The notes beneath the pieces were generated by a model. The model ran no database searches. It was not told the DNA's origin and was given only the letters and a program-made list of their open reading frames with translations. Positions 10,050-23,465 of a stretch of 64,000 nucleotides of DNA are shown here, in pieces. Within the stretch, counting starts at the first letter, position 1; every line of letters starts with the position of its first letter. Position numbers and translations under genes: made by a program. This stretch comes from Hordeum vulgare subsp. vulgare (taxonomy: Eukaryota > Streptophyta > Magnoliopsida > Poales > Poaceae), in the NCBI RefSeq assembly GCF_904849725.1, contig NC_058519.1:20195267-20259266 (forward strand), written 5' to 3'.

Positions 10050-10597
10050 GTTAGGCCTTCGTTCACCTTTTAGGAGTAGGTTCATTCCTTGCTTGAGCTT
10101 CCGCCATTGCCGTACCTTTGAAGCTTTTCGCTCATAGTCACTCATCTTCCCCGAATCGATTAGCACGAGCGCCGATTGGGTAGCCAGTGCCCTGAATACT
10201 TTTACTTTATCCGCTGTACTCGCGAATCTTTGGACACAATGTCTTCACCAAACGAGGGGCGTCACTTGATAATAAATTGTTCGTGCCCAGTTATATTCGT
10301 AGGTTTTCACATCTGTTTGGTAGATCCATTCCTCATTTACTGTTTTGCGAAAAGTCGTTTGTAGTCTTCACCCCCCCCCTTAGTGCTTCAGAACGAATAA
10401 ATTTTACCATCCGCAGAAACGTAGCCTTTGGGAATAACCCTACTTCCATAAGTCGCCATAGCAACCCAACCCGGCCTCTTGGTCTGGCGGGTTAAATCTT
10501 TCTTTAATCAAAGTACTCGGCGGGTTAAATGAACCGATTCCATCCCATATAGTAGGTGTCCAAGACATGTAATATCATACTTTTACTTACTTGTAGC

Positions 10598-13500
10598 ATG
10601 GGCGCCGTCTTCAAGAGTGACTGGCTTCCTACCAAGGTTGATGACGCTGTCTTAGCTAATTATGTGAAAGCAGGCTGTTTGGATCCTCAAGATGTCATTG
10701 GATGGCGCACCAGGTTGGGAGAAGATCTCCCTAACCCCAAAGAAGGGGAAATAGTAGTTTTTGTTGAACATTTGGAACGGGGTTTTAAGCCGCCCGGATC
10801 GAAATTTCTTAGGGACGCTTTGACCTTCGTGAACGTCCGACTCCAGGATCTGGGACCCAATTCCATAAGCAATTTGAGCCAGTTCCAAGTTCTTTGTGAA
10901 GCTTATCTGCGGATCGAGCCTTCTGTCCCTCTATTTTGGCATTTTTTTCATCTGAATCGCCAGACGGAATTCCACAATGGCCCTAGTTTGGAACTCGGCG
11001 GCGTCAACGTCCAGCGCCGTAGGGATAGTCCGTTCCCTTCACTCATCATGCCTAGTCATCCCAAGGGTTGGGGCGAGTCTTGGTTTTATTGTCAAGAGAC
11101 GTCTCCTGCTGGTGAGAACAAGCTTCTGGGTTACAGGCCAACTCGCCTTCCGGTTAACTTCAAGCTCCCAGACAAGCTCACCGAGGAAGAAGAGTCGGAG
11201 TTCATCCCAATATTATCTGAGCTAAGATCCCTGACGAACAATGGTCTTACCGGGGTTGACCTAATCCGCTGTTGGGTTGAATGGCGGATTCTTCCTCTGA
11301 GCCGCCGAGATGGTCTGATGTGTGAGTTTGATGGCACTCTGGATCATCCTCAATGCTACTTTCACACAGCTTTAACAGAAAAGGACATTGTTGCCATCAT
11401 CAAAAAGTTGACTGGCGAGCCTGCGGGAAAGTGCGGCCAAATCGGCCTTAAGCCTTTTTGCAAGATTAACCCGGCGCCCAAGGTAACCAAACCTGACCCG
11501 CCCTCGGTATTTATCCCTTCTGTTTCATTGCTATCATGGTTTCATAATATATACCTTTTTAGAAAGGCGATAAGTTCTGGTCCAGGAGACCTAAAAAGCA
11601 AGCCATGAAAACTGCTAAGTCGCCCTCTAAGAAAGCCAAGGGCAAAGGAAAATCTGTTGCGGCTGAGCCATCCGAAGTCGACGAATCTCAAGTCGGCGAT
11701 GCACTTTCAGAGGTACAAATCCGTCCTCTTTTCACTCGCCACCTGTCACTTTTAACCTCTTATTTATATCTTTCCCTTTCCCTGAAATAGAATGAGGATA
11801 ACGAAAGCCAGGAAGACTCTGTTGAGGTAATTTCCGTTTCTTCCGATTCATCTCAGTCTCCACCTAAGCCGGCCAGGCGAATTTGTGGAAAAGTTCCCCT
11901 TTCTCATCCAAATGCTTATCTGGACCCGAATTTCCTACTGAAGAAAGCACAGCACGCCTCAAATCGGAAAACGCGAAGTCACTCTGGCGACCTGGTATCC
12001 GGCCTACCAGCGACAAACAAAAGAAAAACAAGCGATGTATTCTTTATGAATGGCCATTCTCCATTTCTCTTTGGGTCACGCTTGTAACCCGCCTGTATGA
12101 TTGACATATAACTCTTTTGCAGAATTCCCCTCCTACCTCGGGCGACTCAGTGATGTCAACACTTCCGCCAATGATCCGAGTTCCGGGGTAAGTCTTTTGA
12201 TAATCTTGTCATGACTTTTAAGAATAAGGAACTTTCCAATTCCTTAACATACTTATTCCCCTTTTTTACAGGTTACAAGCCAAAAAGAGGAAAACCAGCG
12301 GACCAACTCCTGACGTAACTCCAGATCTCATAAGGGAAAAAACTCCAACTCCGGATCAAGCTGAGCCCGCGACTCAAGTAGATCTCCCTGAGTCACCGAG
12401 AGAAGCAATGGACGCCCCCAAGCCGCCGAGCCCATTGACAACAACGGAAGATCCAAATGCCGCGGTTATTACCGGCTCTGGCTTTTCTAAACCAGCGGCG
12501 AACGTTTTATCCAAGCATATGGCATCCTCTTCCCACGGAATTCCCGAGTCTGGACTCTCCAAAGAAAAGTTGTCAAAATATGCAAATTTGGATTTTAAGG
12601 AACTCTGCTCTGGTTTCGCAAGTCGCCTGGAGGCAAGCTATGAGTTGGAGAAGAACCTGCTGCAGATGCTGAACAAAAAACATGAGGTAAGTTTGTAAGC
12701 TTTGCTATACTCCATTACTCCCATTAACCCCCAAGGGCCGGGTCATCAGTAAAAAACGATGAGCCGGGTCTTAAATTTTTTTTTTGAAAAACATCTTACG
12801 ACCAGTAACCCCCAAGGGCCGGGTCATCAGTAAAAAGATGAGCCGGGTCTTGATTTTTTGTATAATTTATTCTGAAAAAATTATACATTAGCCCCCAAGT
12901 GTGAGGGATATTGCCTTTGCAGTAATTCTGAGACTTGCCCTTATCTTAAATTTTCAAATAGGAAAATCTTGCTCAGACCGAATCAGCGCTGGGCGACTTA
13001 CAGAAGAACTTAGCTGGACAACAAGACGCCCGAACTCAGTCGGAAGAGAAGTGTAAATTGGCTCTGGCCGAACTGGTAAAACTCAAGGCGGAGTTAGAAA
13101 AAGCTCAAGCTGATCAAAACGCCGCTTTGAAGAGAGCAGAGAAAGCTGAAGCTAAGCTGGTGACTGTTCAACAGGAGTTATCCGGCTTAAAACGTCATAT
13201 CTCTAACATGATGCAAGCCATCTTTGGTAAGCCTTACCTAAATCTTCAACCTCATTTCCCTTTTTTTCACTCAAATTTCTGATGTTAAGTCACTAATCAT
13301 CATATTTCAGGTCCAAGAGTCGCCAACCTACAAGAAGACTGTGTGTTGATGCTGAAGGCGATTTATACGCTGACAGAGCAGCTGTACACAGGCAGTGTGT
13401 TGACCGTCAAAGCTGTGATGGGTGCCAAAGAGCCTATTACTTCCATCAAGAAGGTACTTGGATGCTTGTCCACACTTCCCCCCCAGATTGGCGAGTTAAC

Positions 13501-13930
13501 TCGGTCAGCCGTCCGGAAAGGTGTTCTGACTGCCCTGAGTCGCTGCTTAGCGTATGCCCCAGAGATCAATTTAGAAGAAGTAGCCGCTGGCTTCCCTCAG
13601 CTTAAGGACGATGGATCGGAATTTGTTGAAGAGGATTACCAAAAAGTCATCAAGGATTCTTGGCTGGCTGCAACTCGACTCGCCGCAAGCCTTGATTTAA
13701 CGAAGTACCAGGCGGCTTATGACAGTAGGAATAAGAAAGTCAGCCCGCCAACCTTCGTGATGACCAACCTAATTCCTCGGCGACCCAAGAATCCTTTCGA
13801 CTGGGAAGCATACTTGGCATCAATTTTGACCGACGAAGACGACTTTGCTGCTTTGGCCAGGTGCAATTGGGTATTGGGCGATTTACAAATCGAAGTTGGT
13901 CAGAGCTCACGCCAGGATTTAGCGAAGTAG
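10598..13930 (+). CDS. Antisense accessory ORF (aORF) of the Gypsy element, 7 exons
   Basis: Seven exons, all with GT-AG borders, join into one open frame of 2,604 nt (867 aa plus stop): 10,598-11,482; 11,563-11,712; 11,791-11,994; 12,123-12,187; 12,272-12,686; 12,962-13,226; 13,311-13,930. Phases match at every junction. The first exon (MGAVFKSDWLPTKVDDAVLA onward) resembles the plant 'putative gypsy type transposon' domain (the misnamed Transposase_28 family). The middle is Lys-, Ser- and Pro-rich with a basic KKAKGKGKS patch, possibly nuclear. Exon 6 is a heptad-rich coiled coil (ELVKLKAELEKAQADQNAAL). The last exon is a helical C-terminal domain. Tat-type elements are known to carry such antisense ORFs of unknown function. 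It is transcribed opposite to gag-pol. It could be a gag-like or regulatory protein; I assign no activity. Exon calls are by eye. Confidence 0.8.
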
Positions 13931-14226
13931 ACTTTCCTGAATTTGGCCTGCGAGCCATGTAATAGTCAGTACTGTTTTTTGATGATATCTTCTGCGAGAA
14001 AACCCTTATATCGCTTTTTAAGGCGATTTGAAATATTTGGCCCGCCTTTATAAGAGTCTTCTATAATGCTTAATCCGCCAAGGATGAAACAAATCTTAGC
14101 ACCACCCTGTCTTAAACTTTGAAAACATCATCTGCGAAAACAAACAAACTATGGATAGTTTCAACAAGTATGTAGAAAGGAAAAAGGTTTAAAACCTTCA
14201 AGATTAAACCATAATAAAAGTAATTT
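13931..14226. other. Non-coding spacer of the Gypsy element
   Basis: AT-rich spacer between the end of the antisense gene and the 71-bp tandem array. No frame or signal is recognised apart from a possible 3' UTR of the antisense gene. Confidence 0.5.
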
Positions 14227-14545
14227 CGTCGGCTCATACGGTCGCGACAGGGGGAGGCGAGTCAGAAAGCTCGTGCACCCACCCTAAATGCAGGTTTCGT
14301 CGGCTCATACGGTCGCGACAGGGGGAGGCGAGTCAGAAAGCTCGTGCACCCACCCTAAATGCAGGTTTCGTCGGCTCATACGGTCGCGACAGGGGGAGGC
14401 GAGTCAGAAAGCTCGTGCACTCACCCTAAATGCAGGTTTCGTCGGCTCATACGATCGCGGCAGGGGGAGGCGAGTCAGAAAGCTCGTGCACCCACCCTAA
14501 ATGCAGGTTTCGTCGGCTCATACGGTCGCGACAGGGGGAGGCGAG

Positions 14546-16362
14546 TGTTGGAATTATGCCCTAGAAGCAATAATAAATATAGTTATTATTATAATTCCTG
14601 AATCAAGATAATCGTTTATTATCCATGCTATAATTTATTGAATGAAGACTCATTTACATGTGTGGATACATAGACAAAACACCGTCCCTAGCAAGTCTCT
14701 AGTTGGCTAGCCAGTTGATCAAAGATAGTGAGTGTCTTCTGATTATGAACAAGGTGTTGTTGCTTGATAACTGGATCACGTCATTAGGAGAATCACGTGA
14801 TGGACTAGACCCAAACTAATAGACGTAGCATGTTGTTCGTGTCATTTTGTTGCTATTGTTTTCTGCGTGTCAAGTATTTATTCCTATGACCATGAGATCA
14901 TATAACTCACTGACACCGGAGGAATGCTTTGTGTGTATCAAACGTCGCAACGTAACTGGGTGACTATAAAGATGCTCTACAGGTATCTCCGAAGGTGTTA
15001 GTTGAGTTAGTATGGATCGAGACTGGGTTTTGTCACTCAGTGTGACGGAGAGGTATCTCGGGGCCCACTCGGTAATGCAACATCACACACAAGCCTTGCA
15101 AGCAATGTAACTTAATGTAAGTTGCAGGATCTTGTATTACGGAACGAGTAAAGAGACTTGCCGGTAAACGAGATTGAAATAGGTATACGGATACTGACGA
15201 TCGAATCTCGGGCAAGTAACATACCGAAGGACAAAGGGAATGACATACGGGATTATATGAATCCTTGGCACTGAGGTTCAAACGATAAGATCTTCGTAGA
15301 ATATGTAGGATCCAATATGGGCATCCAGGTCCCACTATTGGATATTGACCGAGGAGTCTATCGGGTCATGTCTGCATAGTTCTCGAACCCGCAGGGTCTG
15401 CACACTTAAGGTTCGACGTTGTTTTATGCGTATTAGAGTTATATGGTTGGTTACCGAATGTTGTTCGGAGTCCCGGATGAGATCACGGACGTCACGAGGG
15501 TTTTCGGAATGGTCCGGAAACGAAGATTGATATATAGGATGACCTCATTCGATTACCGGAAGGTTTTCGGAGTTACCGGGAATGTACCGGGAACGACGAA
15601 TGGGTTCCGGGAGTTCACCGGGGGGCAACCCACCCCGGGGAAGCCCATAGGCCTTGAGGGTGGCACACCAGCCCTTAGTGGGCTGGTGGGACAGCCCAAA
15701 AGGGGCCAATGCGCCAAGAAGAGAAAATCAAGAGAAAAGAAAAAAAAAAGGAGGAGGTGGGAAGGAAGGGAAGGACTCCCTCCCACCAAACCAAGTCCAA
15801 CTCGGTTTGGGGGGGAGTATTCCCCCCTTGGCTCGGCCGACCCCCTTGGGGCTCCTTGAGCCCCAAGGCAAGGTCCCCTCCCTCCCACCTATACATACGG
15901 AGGTTTTAGGGCTGATTTGAGACGACTTTTCCACGGCAGCCCGACCACATACCTTCACGGTTTTTCCTCTAGATCGCGTTTCTGCGGAGCTCGGGCGGAG
16001 CCCTGCTGAGACAAGGTCATCACCAACCTCCGGAGCGCCGTCACGCTGCCGGAGAACTCTTCTACCTCTCCGTCTCTCTTGCTGGATCAAGAAGGCCGAG
16101 ATCATCGTCGAGTTGTACGTGTGCTGAACGCGGAGGTGCCGTCCGTTCGGTACTAGATCGTGGGACTGATCGCGGGATTGTTCGCGGGGCGGATCGAGGG
16201 ACATGAGGACGTTCCACTACATCAACCGCGTTCACTAACGCTTCTGCTGTACGATCTACAAGGGTACGTAGATCACTCATCCCCCCTCATAGATGGACAT
16301 CACCATGATAGGTCTTCGTGCGTGTAAGAAAATTTTTGTTTCCCATGCGACGTTCCCCAACA
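14546..16362 (+). repeat. Copia 5' LTR
   Basis: 1,817 bp. Compared with the 3' LTR I count roughly 34 substitutions by eye, many of them C/T or G/A. The TATA-like CTATATATAC of the 3' LTR (22,991-23,000) reads CTATACATAC here (near 15,889-15,898), so this promoter may be weakened. Short frames in this LTR are not genes. Confidence 0.9.
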
Positions 16363-17618
16363 GTGGCATCATGAGCTAGGTTCATGCGTAGATGTCTTCT
16401 CGAGTAGAACACAAAAGTTTTTTGTGGGCGGTGATGTGCGTTTTGCTGCCCTAATTAGTCTTTTCTTGATTCCGCGGTATTGTTGGATTGAAGCGGCTTG
16501 GACCGACATTACTCGTACGCTTACGAGAGACTGGTTTCATCGTTACGAGTAACTCCGTTGCTCAAAGATGACTGGCAAGTGTCGGTTTCTCCAACTTTAG
16601 TTGAATCGGATTTGACCGAGGAGGTCCTTGGATGAGGTTAAATAGCAACTCATATATCTCTGTTGTGGTGTTTGCGTAAGTAAGATGCGATCCTACTAGA
16701 TACCCATGGTCACCACGTAAAACATGCAACAACAAAATTAGAGGACGTCTAACTTGTTTTTGCAGGGTATGCTTGTGATGTGATATGGCCAACGATGTGA
16801 TGTGATATATTGGATGTATGAGATGATCATGTTGTAATAGAAATATCGACTTGCACGTCGATGGTACGGCAACCGACAGGAGCCATAGGGTTGTCTTTAT
16901 ACTAACGTTTGTGCTTGCAGATGCGTTTACTATTTTTGCTAGGTTGTAGCTTTAGTAGTAATAGCATGAGTAGCACGACAACCCCGATGGCAACACGTTG
17001 ATGGAGATCATGGTGTGGCGCCGGTGACAAGAAGATCGTGCCGGTGCTTTGGCGATGGAGATCAAGAAGCACGTGATGATGGCCATATCATGTCACTTAT
17101 GAATTGCATGTGATGTTAATCCTTTTATGCACCTTATTTTGCTTAGAACGACAGTAGCATTATGAGGTGATCTCTCACTAAAATTTCAAGACGAAATTGT
17201 GTTCTCCCCGACTGTGCACCGTTGCTACAGTTCGTCGTTTCGAGACACCACGTGATGATCGGGTGTGATAGACTCAATGTTCACATACAACGGGTGCAAA
17301 ACAGTTGCGCACGCGGAACACTCGGGTTAAGCTTGACGAGCCTAGCATGTGCAGACATGGCCTCGGAACACATGAGACCGAAAGGTCGATCATGAATCAT
17401 ATAGATGATATGATTAGCATAGAGATGCTTACCACTGAAACTATACTCAACTCACGTGATGATCGGACTTGAGCTAGTGTAAGTGGATCATGAACCACTC
17501 AAATGACTGGAGAGATGTACTTTTTGAGTGGGAGTTTAGCGTATAATTTGATTAAGTTAAACTCCAATTATCTTGAACATAGTCTAAGTCCACTTTGAAT
17601 ATATTTGTGTTGTAGATC

Positions 17619-20600
17619 ATGGCTCACGCGACAGTCATCCTGAATTTTAATACGTTCCTAGAGAAAGCTAAGTTGAAAGATGCTGGAAGCAACTTTGTAG
17701 ACTGGGCTCGTAATCTTAAGCTAATCTTACAAGCTGGGAAGAAGGATTATGTCCTTAATGCTGCGTTAGGAGATGAACCACCCGCTACGGCTGATCAGGA
17801 TGTTAAGAACGCTTGGTTAGCACGTAAGGAGGACTACTCAATAGTTCAATGTGCAGTCTTGTATGGCTTAGAACCGGGACTTCAACGTCGCTTTGAGCGT
17901 CATGGAGCATTTGAGATGTTCCAAGAGTTGAAGTTTATCTTTCAGAAGAACGCCCGGATCGAGAGGTATGAGACCTCCGATAAATTCTATGCTTGCAAGA
18001 TGGAGGAAAACTCATCTGTCAGTGAACATGTGCTCAAAATGTCTGGGTACTCAAACCGTCTAGCTGAGCTGGGGATTGAACTCCCGCAAGAAGCTATCAC
18101 TAACAGAATCCTTCAATCACTGCCGCCAAGCTATAAAGGCTTTGTGTTGAACTACAACATGCAAGGGATGAACAAGTCTCCCGGCGAGTTGTTTGCGATG
18201 CTGAAAGTCGCAGAGTCTGAACTCCGTAAAGAGCATCAAGTGTTGATGGTGAATAAGACCACTAGTTTCAAGAGAAACGGCAAAGGCAAGACGGGCAATT
18301 CGAAGAAGAGCGGCAAGCCTGTTGCCAATCCGACGAAGAAACCCAAAGCTGGACCTAAGCCTGAAACGGAGTGTTACTATTGCAAGGGTATGGGTCACTG
18401 GAAGCGCAATTGCCCCAAGTATTTGGCAGATAAGAAGGCGGCCAAAGAAAAATCAGGTATATTTGATATACATGTTATTGATGTATACTTAACTGGCTCT
18501 CGTAGTAGTGCCTGGGTATTCGATACCGGTTCTGTTGCTCATATTTGCAACTCGAAACAGGAACTACGGAATAGATGAAGGCTGGCGAAAGATGAAGTGA
18601 CGATGCGCGTAGGAAATGGTTCCAAGGTTGATGCAATCGCCGTCGGCACAGTGTCACTTCAGTTACCGTCGGGATTAGTGATGAACTTAAATCATTGTTA
18701 TTTAGTGCCTGCGTTGAGCATGAACATTATATCTGGATCTTGTTTATTGCGAGACGGTTACTCTTTTAAGTCAGAGAATAATGGTTGTTCTATTTCTATG
18801 AGTAACATCTTTTATGGTCATGCACCGAATGTGAGAGGATTGTTCATATTGAATCTTGATAGCGATACGCATATACATAACATCGAGACCAAAAGAGTTA
18901 GAGTTAACAATGATAGCGCCATATTTTTGTGGCACTGCCGCTTAGGTCATATTGGTGTAAAGCGCATGAAGAAACTCCATGCTGATGGACTTTTGGAGTC
19001 ACTTGACTTTGATTCACTTGACACGTGCGAACCATGCCTCATGGGCAAGATGACTAAAACTCCGTTCTCCGGAACAATGGAGCGTGCAAGTGACTTGTTG
19101 GAAATCATACATACCGATGTGTGTGGTCCGATGAGCGTGGAGGCACGCGGCGGATATCGTTATTTTCTCACCTTCACAGACGATTTAAGTAGATATGGTT
19201 ATGTCTACTTGATGAAGCACAAGTCTGAAACATTTGAAAAGTTCAAGCAATTTCAGAGTGAAGTGGAAAATCATCGTAACAAGAAGATCAAGTTCATACG
19301 GTCTGATCGTGGGGGTGAATATCTGAGTTTCGAGTTTGGTACTCACTTAAGACAATGTGGAATTGTTTCACAGTTAACACCGCCTGGAACACCACAGCGT
19401 AATGGTGTGTCCGAACATCGTAATCGTACTTTATTAGAGATGGTGCGATCTATGATGTCTCTTACCGATTTGCCGTCGTCGTTTTGGGGTTATGCATTAG
19501 AAACAGCTGCATTCACTTTAAATAGGGCACCATCAAAATCCGTTGAGACGACACCATACGAACTGTGGTATGGCAAAAGGCCAAAGTTGTCGTTTCTTAA
19601 AGTTTGGGGATGTGATGCTTATGTCTAAAAGCTTCAGCCTGAAAAGCTGGAACCCAAAGCGGAAAAGTGCGTCTTCGTAGGTTACCAAAAAGAGACAGTT
19701 GGGTACACCTTCTATCTCAAATCCGAGGGCAAAGTGTTTGTTGCTAAAAACGGAGCTTTTCTCGAGAAGGAGTTTCTCTCGAGAGAATTGAGTGGGAGGA
19801 AGATAGAACTTGACGAGGTTGTCGAACCTCTCATCCCTCTGGATGGTGGCGCAGGGCAAGGGAAACCTCTGTCGTTGCGACGCCGGTTGAGGAGGAAGTT
19901 AATGATGATGATCATGAAACTCCGGTTCAAGTTTCTGTCGAACCACGCAGGTCGACGAGACCACGTGCTGCTCCAGAGTGGTACGGTAATCCCGTCTTAT
20001 CAATCATGTTGTTAGACAACAATGAGCCTGCAAATTATGAAGAAGCAATGGTGGGCCCAGATTCCAACAGATGGCTAGAGGCCATGAAATCCGAGATAGG
20101 ATCCATGTATGAGAACAAAGTGTGGACTTTGGAGGTACTACCTGAGGGCCGCAAGCCATTCAGAACAAATGGATCTTTAAGAGGAAGACGTACGCTGACG
20201 GTAATGTGACCGTTTATAAAGCTCGAATTGTGGCAAAGGGTTTTTCACAAGTTCAAGGAGTTGACTACGATGAGACATTCTCACCCGTAGCGATGCTTAA
20301 ATCGGTCAGAATCATGTTAGCAATAGCTGCATTTTTCGATTATGAAATCTGGCAGATGGATGTCAAAACGGCGTTCCTTAACGGTTTCCTTAAGGAAGAG
20401 TTGTATATGATACAACCCTAAGGTTTTGTCGATCCTAAGAATGCTAACAAGGTGTGCAAGCTCCAGCGATCCATTTATGGACTGGTGCAAGCATCTCGGA
20501 GTTGGAACAAACGTTTTGATGAGGTGATCAAAGCATTTGGGTTTATACAAGTGGTTGGAGAATCTTGTATTTACAAGAAAGTGAGTGGGAGCTCTGTGGC

Positions 20601-21597
20601 GTTTCTAATATTATATGTGGATGACATATTACTGATTGGAAACAACGTAGAGTTCTTGGAGAGCATAAAAGGTTACTTGAATAAAAGTTTCTCTATGAAG
20701 GACCTAGGAGAAGCTGCTTACATTCTAGGCATTAAGATCTATAGGGATAGATCAAAACGCCTGATAGGACTTTCACAAAGCACATACCTTGATAAAGTTT
20801 TGAAGAGGTTCAAAATGGAATAGTCCAAGAAAGGGTTCTTGCCAGTTTTACAAGGTACGAGATTGAGTAAGACTCAGTGCCCAGCAACTGATGAAGATAG
20901 AGAGCATATGCGCTCCGTCCCCTATGCTTCAGCCATAGGTTCTATCATGTATGCAATGCTGTGCACTAGACCGGATGTTAGCCTGGCCATAAGTATGGCA
21001 GGTAGGTTTCAGAGTAATACAGGAGTGGATCACTGGACAGCGGTCAAGAATATCCTGAAGTACCTGAAAAGGACTAAGGAGATGTTTCTCGTGTATGGAG
21101 GTGACGAAGAGCTCGCCGTAAAAGGTTACGTCGATGCAAGCTTTGACACAGATCTGGACGACTCTAAGTCGCAAACCGGATACGTATTTATTCTTAATGG
21201 GGGTGCAGTAAGCTGGTGCAGTTCCAAGCAAAGCGTCGTAGCAGATTCTACATGTGAAGCGGAGTACATGGCTGCCTCGGAGGCGGCTAAGGAGGGTGTC
21301 TGGATGAAGCAGTTCATGACGGATCTTGGAGTGGTGCCAAGCGCACTGAATCCAATAACCTTGTTCTGTGATAACACGGGTGCCATTGCCTTAGCAAAGG
21401 AACCACGGTTTCACAAGAAGACCAGACACATCAAACGACGCTTCAACCTCATCCGCGACTACGTCGAGGGAGAGGACGTAAATATATGCAAAGTGCACAC
21501 GAATCTGAATGTAGCAGACCCGCTGACTAAACCTCTTCCACGGCCAAAGCATGATCAACACCAGAACTGTATGGGTGTTAGATTTATTACAATGTAA
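17619..21597 (+). pseudogene. Copia gag-pol, interrupted
   Basis: Gag opens MAHATVILNFNTFLEKAKLK and contains a zinc knuckle (CYYCKGMGHWKRNC, about 18,376-18,417). Protease follows (AWVFDTGSVAHIC, about 18,510). Integrase runs from WHCRLGHIGVKRM through DDLSRYGYVYL and DRGGEYLSF to TPPGTPQRNGVSEH. RT has KARIVAKGFSQVQGVDYDET and YVDDILLIG (about 20,610-20,640). RNase H extends to 21,597 and includes SWCSSKQSVVADSTCEAEYM. In-frame stops occur near 18,578, 19,626, 20,419 and 20,821. Frame shifts are evident near 19,840 and 20,160. The element cannot make an intact polyprotein and would need help from a related element. Confidence 0.9.
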
Positions 21598-21649
21598 TTC
21601 ACATGGTGATGTGAGGGCTAGATTATTGACTCTAGTGCAAGTGGGAGAC

Positions 21650-23465
21650 TGTTGGAATTATGCCCTAGAGGCAATAATAAATATAGTTATTATTATAATT
21701 CCTGTATCAAGATAATCGTTTATTATCCATGTTATAATTGTATTGAATGAAGACTCATTTACATGTGTGGATACATAGACAAAATACCGTCCCTAGCAAG
21801 CCTCTAGTTGGCTAGCCAGTTGATCAAAGATAGTCAGTGTCTTCTGATTATGAACAAGGTGTTGTTGCTTGATAAATGGATCACGTCATTAGGAGAATCA
21901 CGTGATGGACTAGACCCAAACTAATAGACGTAGCATGTTGATCGTGTCATTTTGTTGCTACTGTTTTTTGCGTGTCAAGTATTTATTCCTATGACCATGA
22001 GATCATATAACTCACTGACACCGGAGGAATGCTTTGTGTGTATCAAACGTCGCAACGTAACTGGGTGACTATAAAGATGCTCTACAGGTATCTCCGAAGG
22101 TGTTAGTTGAGTTAGTATGGATCGAGACTAGGTCTTGTCACTCCGTGTGACGGAGAGGTATCTCGGGGCCCACTCGGTAATGCAACATCACACACAAGCC
22201 TTGCAAGCAATGTAACTTAATGTAAGTTGCGGGATCTTGTATTACGGAACGAGTAAAGAGACTTGCCGGTAAACGAGATTGAAATAGGTATACGGATACT
22301 GACGATCGAATCTCGGGCAAGTAACATACCGAAGGACAAAGGGAATGACATACGGGATTATATGAATCCTTGGCACTGAGGTTCAAACGATAAGATCTTC
22401 ATAGAATATGTAGGATCCAATATGGGCATCCAGGTCCCGCTATTGGATATTGACCGAGGAGTCTATCGGGTCATGTCTGCCTAGTTCTCGAACCCGCAGG
22501 GTCTGCACACTTAAGGTTCGACGTTGTTTTATGCGTATTAGAGTTATATGGTTGGTTACCGAATGTTGTTCGGAGTCCCGGATGAGATCACGGACGGTAT
22601 GAGGGTTTTCGGAATGGTCCGAAAACGAAGATTGATATATAGGATGACCTCATTTGATTACCGGAAGGTTTTCGGAGTTACCGGGAATGTACCGGGAATG
22701 ACGAATGGGTTCCGGGAGTTCACCGGGGGGGCAACCCACCCCGGGGAAGCCCATAGGCCTTGAGGGTGGCACACCAGCCCTTAGTGGGCTGGTGGGACAG
22801 CCCAAAAGGGGCCAATGCGCCAAGAAGAGAAAATCAAGAGAAAAGAAAAAAAGGAGGAGGTGGGAAGGAAGGGAAGGACTCCCTCCCACCAAACCAAGTC
22901 CAACTCGGTTTGGGGGGGAGTCTTCCCCCCTTGGCTCGGCCGACCCCCTTGGGGCTCCTTGATCCCCAAGGCAAGGTCCCCTCCCTCCCACCTATATATA
23001 CGGAGGTTTTAGGGCTGATTTGAGACGACTTTTCCATGGCAGCCCGACCACATACCTCCACGGTTTTTCCTCTAGATCGTGTTTCTGCGGAGCTCGGGCG
23101 GAGCCCTGCTGAGACAAGGTCATCACCAACCTCCGGAGCGCCGTCACGCTGCCGGAGAACTCTTCTACCTCTCCGTCTCTCTTGCTGGATCAAGAAGGCC
23201 GAGATCATCGTCGAGCTGTACGTGTGCTGAACGCGGAGGTGCCGTCCGTTCGGTACTAGATCGTGGGACTGATCGCGGGATTGTTCGCGGGGCGGATCGA
23301 GGGACGTGAGGACGTTCCACTACATCAACCGCGTTCACTAACGCTTCTGCTGTACGATCTACAAGGGTACGTAGATCACTCATCCCCCCTCGTAGATGGA
23401 CATCACCATGATAGGTCTTCGTGCGCGTAAGAAAAATTTTGTTTCCCATGCGACGTTCCCCAACA
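21650..23465 (+). repeat. Copia 3' LTR
   Basis: 1,816 bp, starting directly after GTGGGAGAC. It retains a TATA-like CTATATATAC at 22,991-23,000. Confidence 0.9.

Larger units (their letters stand above)
14546..23465 (+). mobile_element. BARE1/WIS/Angela-type Copia LTR retrotransposon
   Basis: The LTRs at 14,546-16,362 and 21,650-23,465 start TGTTGGAATTATGCCCTAGA and end TTCCCCAACA. Target duplication GCGAG is at 14,541-14,545 and 23,466-23,470. The LTR length of about 1.8 kb and the LTR start are those of the BARE1/WIS/Angela group. One gag-pol region is present in Copia order (gag, protease, integrase, RT, RNase H), broken by stops and shifts. A purine tract GCAAGTGGGAGAC precedes the 3' LTR. 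16,363-17,618 is the untranslated leader. Confidence 0.95.

Noticed and set aside
15443..16280. Frames within the Copia LTRs (also 22,548-23,449)
   Set aside because: The same frames occur in both LTRs and have no domains. They are LTR sequence.
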